From Symsagittifera roscoffensis (taxonomy: Eukaryota > Xenacoelomorpha > Acoela > Convolutidae): 64,000 nucleotides of DNA. Both the position numbers and the translations under genes were made by a program. This document shows, piece by piece, positions 40,701 to 52,700 of the stretch; position 1 is the first letter of the stretch, and each line of letters begins with the position of its first letter. Below the pieces are notes generated by a model. That model saw nothing but the letters and a program-made list of their open reading frames with translations. It did not search any database and was not told where the DNA came from. The stretch spans positions 32,465,704 through 32,529,703 of the forward strand of contig NC_087070.1 in NCBI RefSeq assembly GCF_963678635.1, written 5' to 3'.

Positions 40701-43700
40701 ATTTGTGATGAATGAGTGACAAATTATTATGAGAAAAAAAATTAAATAAACCAGAACATTCCTCGAAACATGAAAAAACTTATTTCAGAATCATACTTTT
40801 ATCAAAGTAACTGCTCGTTTGTCTCTCCGCCGAGAAAGAAAAATGGTTTTTTTGACGTTAACTATAGTAAGTTCTTTTTGTACTGAGATGAGCACTAAAA
40901 ACGTGAAAAATTTGATTAATTTATGAAGAAGTTAAACGAGTTTATGGTAGTTGTATGAATAGTATCAACTCGACGGACTAAAAATAAAAATTTGAAATCG
41001 ATCTAGAAATGAAGTCTGTGGTTTTCTTTGTGCGTTGAGGTTGTCTTGTTGTTGGCTTGCGTGAAAAATGTGAGGTCCTTATCCTATTTTTATTATCGGA
41101 AGTAGCCAGCCCAAAATCATATTTTGATAGTCGGCATTCCAATTGAGTGCTTCTACCATCATAGGACTGATTTACCTTTGTCCAAAATTCCAATGGATGG
41201 TTTACTGGACGCAATTTTTTTTCAAATGGTGTTCGGTTTTCTATCGTGAAATATTTCGAAAGAGAAGCAATTAACTTTAGATTGGACTGATGATCTCAAT
41301 TCCATAAAAAACCTTAGATAGTGCGTTTTGTAAATTGTGTTTTCGGTTTTCATGTGCCATTGCTTATAAATCATTTTTTTGCAGTAAGTTTTTCATCTAA
41401 TCCGTTGGAGCGGTGGTCGCCTAGTGTACAAAATATCATTAAAAGTTTTTAGAATCGTAAAATAATTTAAAGTCTCTGCTGGTAAAGCAAAAAAATTGAT
41501 TCACAAGAAAACAATAAGAAGTGCTGTGCAAGTAATCATAACCTATAAAAAAATCAAAAAATCTGCTTGAGAAAGTGGTTTAAGAAACTTTAGCCGAATA
41601 AAACTTTGAGTATCTATAATGTATAATAGAATTTGTTTTTTGTCTCCTCTTTTGAATAAAAAAGCCGGATTTTTTTTTGTTCTATTAAGTGGGGTTGTTC
41701 GCTAATGGTGGAGTTTGTGATCAAACTTTTTGGATTTTTAACCATTTTGAACAATTGACACCACAAAAATGAATTTGACAGTTAATGAATGGCCACCAGA
41801 TATATTGTGCCAGATATTTCGTTCTGAGATGGCCAGGGTGTGCATTGCGGAAAATCTTTATGACAGGATTTCTAAGGGTGGCGCAAATGACGAGTTTGAG
41901 CCGGATTCGTGAAAGTCCCGGTTAACTGATTGACATATAAGCCAATTTTCGACACAATTGTCTCTCCTCCTTTTTGAAATGCCTTCACACTGAAGCTTAA
42001 CATAGGCTCTTTTTTCGTAAGTAGGGCTATGAGTTTAACATTGAAGAGGGTGTTTAAGTCCAGTGGTCATTCGGTCAACTTGAAATTTTCGCGGTAGATA
42101 TTTTTAAGTTATTCGTGTTCAGAAATAAGTAGAAACTGGACAGAAATTGGAATACCGGAGTTACATTGATTAGCTACTTGCCATATTTACTTTATTTACA
42201 ATTTCAACACCGAGGGAGAATAAATTAAACTACGATTAAGAAATAAGAAGTATAAAAATCCGGAAAAAAAATAAAAAGTTTGAATGGTCAATTTTTGATA
42301 AATCCGAAGGAATACAATGTTCAGTTTGATTGTGGCTCAGGTTACAAACTAGAGGAGACAAGAAAATAAAGTTTAGGATCGAAACTTTTAGATTGTTACG
42401 TAACTTGCGTTTTGCAGGTTTCCAAACTTGAACCAATAGCGTTGCAGTATAATTTAACAGTATCCTTTGGATAAATGATTTTATGACTATTCCAGATGGA
42501 ATTCTTGAAATTGAGTCAGTGAATCTCATTTCTTTTCCTGCCAAAAATTTCATTGTAAATTTAAAGGGCAACAGACAATCAACTCGTCTTTTTAATCTGC
42601 TATGATAGATTTTCTTTCCCATATGCTGGTGGAAAGGCCAAAAACAAAACCTATCTCGGTAATAATTTCTGAATTTGAACCATAAAAGTAGTTTTTGTAA
42701 TGTTCGATTGCTCATACAACCCTTAAGAAATCTAACCCATTTGTACAATGTTTAGCCTCGCGAGGATTTAAAAATCTTGAGGCGAATGAAACGGTGTTCC
42801 AATCAGCTCAATGGGATGTTCAAGAGATGCATCGACGCCGTTATGTCAAGCGTCCGTTTTTACTCCAGTATTGAGTTTAACGTCGAAGTGAGTATTTTCC
42901 GTTAAGTTGACTGTTTCTTGTTTTATTTTCTCAAATGCGTCTGCGCGTATTTCTTCAATTGTTTCTGTCTTATCAACTAACGGTAAAATTCGTGATTTCG
43001 TTCTTAACAGTGAAACTGTAATTGTCTTGGTAACCTGGGTGGTTCATTTTGCCAACCCGAACTTGCACGCCAAAGTTTTGCGGAATTGTTCACAATTGAC
43101 TCACGAGAATTTTTCTCTGAGCAGAATTCTGGCGCAATTTTTCGGTTAGTCTTCTTTATGCAAACTGGAAGGGTTATAAGTTTTTAAAAGACGTAATAGC
43201 CTAATAGCAAAAAGCTTCCAAGAAAAAAATGGATGAAAACTTTTAGTTTTTTTTCCTTTCACCCCACCTGCAAGATTTACTGTTTACATTGTCCGATTGT
43301 TACAAATATTGGCATGAAGACTAAGTAGGCCTTGGCAAACATATTTGGCTCGTTTTCCTTTTCCCCCCACCTCACACGACCTTCAATATATTAGTGTAAC
43401 GAGTGGTTTTACGAGGTTGAGTATGAGGACCAAATATGTTTGTCGTGGCCTTATTAGTCTGTATGTAAATTTTCATAGCAATCGGACAATGTAGTCACAA
43501 AATTTACATGTAAAAATTTGCAGGTGGGGGGGGGAAGGAAAAAGAGCCACATATTTGGACTCCAAATTTTACTTTGTAAAATCACTCGTTACTCCACTAA
43601 GTGTGATGCGTATGTGAGGTGGGGGTTTAGACTTATCTGCGGTTTAATCTGGTAAATGATTTTGACTAACCGCTATTATTTTGCCCCCGCTAAAAATACT

Positions 43701-46700
43701 TTGCCTTAAAAATCCAGTTTAACCAAAATTGATCAAAATTCAAACCCTACCATTTCATGAAAACTAATGGCATATGAATATTTCAAATAAATCTTAGCAA
43801 AAAATCGCGTAGAATATATATAAATATATCATTATTTTTTAGGTTGATGCACAGGAGAATTGTAAAGTAGTTTGGTTCTTTTTCAGTTCCCCTTCTTTAA
43901 TTTTTTCCAAGACCAATTAACGAAGCCTATTTAAAATCATTTTTGTTGTTAATATTTTCAAGAAAACTGCGTGAACAATTGAACACATTTCTTCAAAACC
44001 TATTTTTCGCGATGCAAATTGCCGTATGTACAAGTTTTAAACTACTTCATCTTGTATTTTACAAGGGGTTGGGAAACTAGTAAAGAGCAAGTAGTACTCC
44101 AAATTAGCCCGAACTTTCTGTAGCACTGGTGAATTTTTGAAAATTGCGTTTTTCTTGGGCGCTCTACTAAAAGTTAGTATGCAGCAGCGCAATGACGATT
44201 TGGAAAGATTTTACGGTTCAGCCACCAAAAAGTGATGTGGTAAAATATTACCAAAGATAGCAACCTTTCAATAGTCAGAGGCTGAAATCCCTGAATGGGA
44301 GGGGGCGTTCATTCGTCCTCTGTCTCTGAAACCATCCCTAATCAGATATTTCGTTAAAAAATTCTCGTCACGCCGCTAGATCGTTCAACTTAGCAACAGA
44401 GCGGCAAGGTCTCTTCGAGTTTTTTTTTCACGCATAGTCGTAGCAACGTCTGTTTTCACTATCAAAAACTTAAGGTTGGAAGAGAAAAATTGGCGAGAGG
44501 ATTAAGGGAGCATATTGAATTCAAGATTGCTTTCGATAGTTTTTGATCTAATTCAATATATCTATTGGAGGCCGGAAAAGTTCGCCTGACTATAATATAA
44601 AAAAACTTGTACGGTGTGGCGTAATATAGAAAGACAGCCCTCTATTCACTTAGAGGTGGTAAATAAAGCATCCAAATTATAAATCAAATAACACTCTCTG
44701 AGAACTATTCAATGATTAAGCATATGAAAACTTTGTATTTAATAACGAATCCCCTAAAAACGAATAACTAGTAATAAAAAATTAAAGAGAACCCGGGTTG
44801 AAGTCACAGAAGTTATCAGTACTATTCAAGTAAAACAACAGTTGTAAAACAAAATTCATTCCTGTATCAAAGTAACACCAGTTTTTTACTCTGATTTTCA
44901 CCTGACCAAGAGATTGAACAGGAAAAAAAAAATGCCGATATTGTTCTATAGCTGTAACACTACTGTTACAATACTGTTTTAATCTGTTTTTATTCTGAAA
45001 CATGACTGAAAACTTTTGTTTGAAATTTCGATTTGATTTCGAAGTTTTATTACGTGTCGCTACAAAAGAGAAAAATTCATTAAAAAAGCCTAAAGTATAA
45101 TAATTGCACTAAAAACAACCTAAGAACGCTATTTTTCAAAAACTAGGAATTGGTTAGCGTTAGTAGTTAGGAGGCTTGATTAGCTAAAACAAGGCAATTT
45201 TTGATAAAAATAGAAAAAAAAAACATTTTTTTTTAAAAATTGATGCAACCCTTGCAGCTGATAATAAGTTAAAACCAACCTAAAAACGCAGTTATTTGCG
45301 ATAAAATAGAAATGTGTCAGCGTTGGTAATTGAAAGGCTTTAGCAACTGAATTTACCTGGAAACATGGCAATTTTTGGTTAAAATATGGAAAAAAATTTT
45401 TTTTGAAAATTCATGCATCCCCACAGCTAAAAATTAGCTGAAAACAACCTAGAAACGCATATTTTTTTGCAAAAAAATAAATAAAGGTGTTGGCGTTGGC
45501 AACTGAAAGGCTTGTTGATTTGAGTTACCCTGGAAACACGGCAACTTTTGGTTAAAAATATGAAAAAAGAAACAACATTTTTTTAAATGGATGCATCCCC
45601 CCACTGCTGAAAATATCAAAAAATAGCAGAATAAAAAAACAAAACTAAAACAGTACTGATTTAATACAGTTACAGTACTGCGGATTTTTCTCTGATTTAT
45701 CTCCGATTAGAGATAAGTTGCCACTTGCCAGAATCTGATACAAAACAGATTTTTTTCTAATATATTACTGGAGTATTTTTCTGGATGTACTGATTCTTTC
45801 TGTGACTTCATATCGGGAAGCCCTAAATGATAAAAATTTCATTCTAGATAAATGTATTGTTAGCAACATGAATGCTGAGTTAAAGTAGAGGCTCTTTTCC
45901 AGTTTGCCCCTTTCCAAATACCGAGTTTTATGGTCGTTTTACGTGTTATTAAGGCTAAATGCGTGATGTTTGCTGTAAAGTATAAGGAACAAATCTGTTC
46001 ACAATTGTCGATTTATAACGAAAAACTTCGTTAGATTATGACAACGTTGAATAATATTTTTAAGATTGAGTTTGAAAGGTGGGGAACTGGAAAAGAGCCA
46101 AAGTAGATTAGACTGAATTGTTAAATCTTGGGTACAATATCCAGGGTTGACTTGCAGAAAATCTTCAATCTGATTTTTGCTGTGGATTTTTTTTACCTAT
46201 AAAAAATTCTTGTGCAGTCCCCCACAATCATGCAAAGTGCAAGTCAATGTTTTTAGCACCCAATAAAGTTTTAATAAAACCTAAAAGCTCGCCTCATTGC
46301 AATTGAAAGTTAAAAGCATCAAATATACTGGCCGTTAACTATCAAAAATTGGCCAAATTGGTTATTTTCAAACCATCATTATTTATCAAAAATTATCACA
46401 AACAAAAAATACTATTAAATTTAAGCTCAGAAACGACATTTAAGCAATATTTCTTGTCGATAAGAAAAATCCGTTCAAAAATGACTAGTAAAAACTAAAA
46501 CCACTCTGATAAAAAACACAGCCAAAAATTATTCATTCATTTTTTTGAAGTTCGGAATCATGAAGTTGGCTTGAAATAAACCCAAACATAGGCACATGCC
46601 TTTTTATTTTTGTTAAATCTCATTTTTTTAGCAAAAAGAAAGATGTCACACTGAGGGTTAGCCTAGTTAGAATGAATGACTAGTTAAACTAAGCTCATTC

Positions 46701-49700
46701 CAATGAACACACCGACTATCATGATTTTATTTATTAAAAAAAAAACGTATGATCGATGAACGCATAAAAACACTTTTTTTTTGCAAAGCAAAGCCAGCAA
46801 ATATGACCAAAGACCACGAACAGATCATGAACAAGGTTTCATGACCTTATCAAACTCAGAAAAGAACGACGTTTCTTCCAATATGTAATAACGGCTCTTT
46901 TCCAGTTTCCCACCCCCCTCGGAAAATTACAAACTTAAGCTGTTTAAAAATTGTTCACACGGCATTTTGCATGTAAAAATTATTGTAGAAAATTTTTCAC
47001 TTGTTCACGCTGACTTGTTTTAATGCAGTTTATTTTGAGAAAAATCATTTTAAATTGATTTCCATATGAATTTCAGAAAAGGGGGAACTGGAAAAGAACC
47101 GTAATAACGACTGGAAATTTCCCAAAGCGCAGCCAAAAATCGTGAAATCAATCTATTTTGTAACGAAAACTGCATTAGGTAAAAACACCCAAAATATAAT
47201 TTGATTCCTTTGATTATTTACATGGTTGTTTAAAAGGTTATATGAAATTCAGCTCACGGCGATATTCGTTGGAAAAGCGATCGGGCACACTTTTTTATTT
47301 TAATTGTTTTCAGTGTGAACTGGGAGAGTTATAAACTTATAATGGACATAATGACCAAATAGCACAATAAGTCCGCGAAAAATTGAAAGAAATTGTTTAA
47401 TGCTCTTATTACGCCACTACTATTTTACCCCAGTTTTTGGAGTTTGCCATGAAATTTAGTTCTTTGAAAAAATCAGCAAAATTGTGCAACAACGACAAAA
47501 ACAAAAAACTTCTGAAAACAGCGAATCAGTTTATGAACTTTTGGTGTATTTTGGTGTATTTGCGTGAAAAATGTCTTGTTTTGGGGTCAGGCCGAAACTA
47601 AAGTTTGATATATCTGAAGCATGAAATTTATTGCTGCGGCTTTTCGAGATCTTTCGTTTCTCTGTAGGATGTACTATTAAAAAATATGGATAACTTCGGC
47701 TTTTTATCTTACATTTATTTAAAGTTACTTTTAAATATTTTTGCAAACAATCTTCAGAAAGGTTAAAACATAGCCAATAGTCAACGGAAAAAGCGTCAAA
47801 CACCTAAAATTGTCTTAAATACACTTATTATACAAAAAGAAAAATCAGAAATTTTTCAGAAAATTTTCAGAAAGTTTTTTATCATTGGCCTTTTTAGAAA
47901 AAACAGTTATTCCAATCTGAGAAAATTGGTTCACGCAGTAATTAATATGTGCTGGATAACATGAAAACTACTTTCATTTTTTGAGCGTATATTTTATCAC
48001 ATTTTTGGTGCGCTGTTTGCTGTCGTAATTGAAGAGCACGCCTTGCAGCAAATGAAAATGATTAAATCTTCACTTTATCTATCAAAAATCAAACTGCGAA
48101 TAATCAAAAGTTTAGCGCAAGCAGTATTTGAATATTTCATGAAAACAACATCAACACAATCGACATAACTGTCTCTACTATTTTCATTGGATTCACTGTA
48201 GATTTTTGGCACTGTGTTCCTTGAAAAATAAAGTTGATTAAAGGCACAAAAATGATTTCTTCCTTTTGTTCAATCTGTCTGCAAAATTGGTGGCAAAGTA
48301 ACGTGTAGCTGTTTTGAGTCAGATTTTATGCAATCAAACAATATCCCAAATACTGGTGGCGTTCTTCATAATGGGTAATTTTTTCCAGTTATTTTCAGCC
48401 AATCAGAATTGAATTTTCAAAAATCTCACAGAAATTGCAAAAATTTCAAACACAGCAAACAATTCTAGGCCAATAAAACTAACAGTGACCAAATTTTTAC
48501 AAGTTGTGAAACTGATGCCGGTATGCAAAAAAAACTTTAAAACTAAAACAAAATTTTTATATTTACTTGCTAGAATTTTGTCTCAATTTTTATTTGTACA
48601 CAACACATTGCTCATATCAATGATAATCCTTGAATAAACCGACAGCTGGTAAAAATTTGTTAACAAGCCGAAGCTGCACTTTTCTGGGCATTGCTTGGAA
48701 AGTGTTGTCTAAGGAACTGCGTTTTTTTTTGGCGGGTTCATCCTCAAATTTACTATTGAATAGCGCTAAAAAAGACGCGCATTTGGAAACCTCTCACGAT
48801 TTATCTGCCAAAAATTGATGTGGTAATTAATGGACAGAGGTTCAAACTCCTGAGAGCGAGGAATAGCTTCTCTGTTCTACTCCTCTGAAACCACCCCTCG
48901 TTCCAGGCTATCAAGAAAAGCTTTTTCCCCGCGCTGCAAGATTGCTGTAGCAATTGGCAACAGAACGTCAAAGTCTCAATTGTCTATTTGGAGAAAACTT
49001 GGTTTACTTGCATGGTCTTAGCAAACATCCGGTGTAACTATCAAAAATTAAGTGTTGGGAGAGCAATATTGGGGATAGGAAAAAGAGCACATTGAATTCA
49101 AGATTTCTTTCGATAGTTCTTTATCTAGTTTTTTAATCTTTTTTGGACCCGGAATTTTGCACGAATATTATAGAAATTTCGCACGGCGGGATTCAATCTT
49201 CCTATTGTTTTAAGGTGGTGGATAAACCACCCGAATTATAAATCAACTATTATATAAAAGAGCAATAAAATCGAGGAATAATTCTCTCATATAAGCGCTC
49301 TCGTTCAGACTCAACTTATCTTTATGATAAGATTTTCACTCAAATGTCACAATTGCCATAAACCCCGGGTGGGCTTATGCGTTGCTTACGCCATAACCCC
49401 GGGGTTTGAAAATGCAACCACTTTAGGGTAAATTTTTGGGTTTGAAATCTGTCAACCTTGCCCTGGTTGAAGTAGGGACTACTGAGCGTAATAATCAGTA
49501 AAAAATATCCAGGGCTGAGCTGCAGAAGATTTTCATTCTGGTTTTTGTTGTGACCTATCTTGATTCATAATATGCATTAAGACCAGCATTAAGACGAAGG
49601 ACCCTAATTCAAAAACGATCCCACAAGTCACCGATAACTGTGCACCCAAGCTTTTCACATGGCAAATGGCTCGAAACATGAAGGACGGTAAGGGTCATTC

Positions 49701-52700
49701 TCGGTTTACATGTGGCCGCACGGCAAAACGCTCTGAATGAAATTAAAAACTAAAACATTTTATACAAAACCGTCACTTGAGAGAGCGCCATAAGACTGGA
49801 TTAAACAGGTTTTCAGACGTCTCAGAGCGAGAATCGAAAATGGTTTTTGGATACCCTTGTAGATAAGGAAAAGACAAACTTGAAATGAGAGCTAAACTTG
49901 ATCACAAAAGATTGAAGGGGATGGTAATCAATCGACGCTACCCGTGATAGTTCGACTAGTTTTACCAATCCTTCCAAATTTGTCAAAAAATTTTGTTTAG
50001 CAAGGGTTCAAAAATCTGCATAATCTTGCAAGAGCCCGGTTCGACATGAACAAAAAACGAGAAAATAGATTATACATGAAAATCAGATGACAAGCACTTT
50101 TTAACTTGGTGCAAAACACACTGTTGCAAAAAAATTAGAAATATCCAAATGCTTATGCCATAAACCCCGGAAATTGAAAAAGCAATCACTTTTTTTGCTA
50201 AATTTTTGGTTTGAAAGCTGTCAACCTTGCCCTGGTTGAAATAGGGAATACTGAGTGTAATAATCAGTAAAAAAATATCCAGGGCTGAGTTGCAGAAGAT
50301 TTCCATTCTGGTTTTTGTTGTGACCTATCTTGATTCATAATATGCATTAAGACCAGCATTAAGACGAAGGACCCTAATTCAAAAAAGATCCCACAAGTCA
50401 CCGATAACTGTGCACCCAGGCTTTTCACATGGCAAATGGCTCGAAACATGAAGGACGGTAAGGGTCATTCTCGGTTTATATGTGGCCGCACGGCAAAACG
50501 CTCTGAATGAAATTAAAAACTAAAACATTTTATACAAAACCGTCATTGAAATGAGCGCCAAACTTGATCACAAAAGATTAAAGGGGATGGTAATGAATCG
50601 ACGCACACGTGATAATTCGACTAGTTTTACCAATCCTTCCAAATTTGCCAAAAACATTTTGTTTAGCATGGGTTCAAAAGTCTGCATAATCTGGCAAGAG
50701 CCCGGTTTGACACGAACACAAAACGAGAAAAGTATATTGTACATGAAAATCAGATGACAAGCACTTTTTAACTTGCTGCAAAACACCCTGTTGCAAAAAA
50801 AAATAGAAATATCCAAATGCTTATGCCAAAAACCCCGGAGTTTGAATGAGCAATCACTTTTTTGTAAAATTTTTGGTTTGAAAGCTGTCAACCTTGCCCT
50901 AGTTGAAGTAGGGAATACTGAGCGTAATAATCAGTAAAAAATATCCAGGGCTGAGTTGCAGAAGATTTCCATTCTGGTTTTTGTTGTGACATATCTTGAT
51001 TCATAATATGCATTAAGACCAGCATTAAGACAAAGGACCTTAATTCAAAAAAGATCCCACAAGTCACCGATAACTGTGCACCCAGGCTTTTCACATGGCA
51101 AATGGCTCGAAACATGAAGGACGGTAAGGGTCATTCTCGGTTTATATGTGGCCGCACGGCAAAACGCTCTGAATGAAATTAAAAACTAAAACATTTATAC
51201 AAAACCGTCATTGAAATGAGCGCCAAACTTGATCACAAAAGATTAAAGGGGATGGTAATGAATCGACGCACACGTGATAATTCGACTAGTTTTACCAATC
51301 CTTCCAAATTTGCCAAAAAGTTTTGTTTAGCAAGGGTTCAAAATTCTGCATAATCTGGAAAGAGCCCGGTTTGACACGAACAAAAAACGAGAAAAGTATA
51401 TTATAAATGAAAATCAGATGACAAGCCCTTTTTAACTAAAAAAATAGAAAGATCCAAATTTCGAAAAAGTTTAGCTCGCAAAAATGTGTTACTTTATTTA
51501 TAAAGTAGGCCCGGCTGAGCTTTTGATACAAACAAAAACTAACTAAGGGTTTCGCGCAAATCAAAACTTAATTTGTTGACTGCTTTAACTTTGTAAGATT
51601 TATTTCAATTTGTCGAAAACAATTAAGAAAAATTATGAAGTTTTTTTGATATTTCTGGGTGAAATATGAAAAATTATCTCATTTAATTATCTATAATTAC
51701 TACTTGAAGACGAGTATCTGTGAAATTTTTTATCCTCAGCCTATTGTGTTTATTGGGTTATAACCTCCTTGGTTATTCTGTTTTCGGTCGAAACGCAAAG
51801 TTTTTGTTAGCAAAAAATTAAAATTTGACATTTCTGATTTATGGAAAATGCTTTTGCAATTTTCATATATGAAAAAATGCTTACAGTAGTGTTATCATAC
51901 AATTTTGTGAAGGTATAGAATTAATTGAAACTAAAGATAACTAACTGAAAATTTAGTCCTGATACGAGAGCTTTGCCCTGTTACGAGATCAGTCGTGTTA
52001 TCATAGCGAATAAATAATCTATCCAAAATTTATTGAGAAAGGTAACCTGGTCCCTTTCATTTTCTTCATATCGCAAAGTAAGTATCCCACACGGGCCAAA
52101 TTAGCCATATGGCCTTGAAAAAATTCATCGTGGATAAGAGGGTCAGTTAAATTTTGTCTGATAAAAATCTCAAAAAACTCAAAAAAATTTGTCATTTTTA
52201 GGTGAAGTTAGGACAGTGCTATCACTTCTCAGTTCTTTATTTCTGTTTATTCCTCAGTGTTCTCTTAGAACATGATAAAATGTTCCTTTGTTACGGTTAA
52301 TTCTACTTAGTTACAAATAAGATATGTTTAAAAAGTGAATTAATCTCTAAGTTAAAACATTAAAACAGTGAGCGGTCATTCTCTCCGTCGGAGAGAATGA
52401 AGATAGCAAGGTCAAATCAAGATTAACCAGTTAAGATACTTTAAAGTAATTAGTGAAATAAAACAAATGGTAAGAATCACAACATTCCCCTTAGTGGGAA
52501 AAATTTTAAGTTACTAAGCGCCATGATACCTAACATGTTATCAATCCCTTTTTCTCCCTCTCGAGAAGTCCGACAAAATGAAATTTTAAATACTGCACAG
52601 TATAACAAATGTCATTTTGATGCTCCAAAGGAATAACTAAATTATAGAGGATAATAAATTTGCTAAATCCGGCGGATTGTAATCCGTAGTTACAGCTAAG

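Noticed and set aside
42907-43149. Plus-strand 80-codon open frame
   Set aside because: It is antisense to the decayed Gypsy relic.
50070-51115. Minus-strand frames with MFRAICHVKSLG, present twice
   Set aside because: They recur only because the 0.66-kb unit is repeated; no similarity to known proteins.
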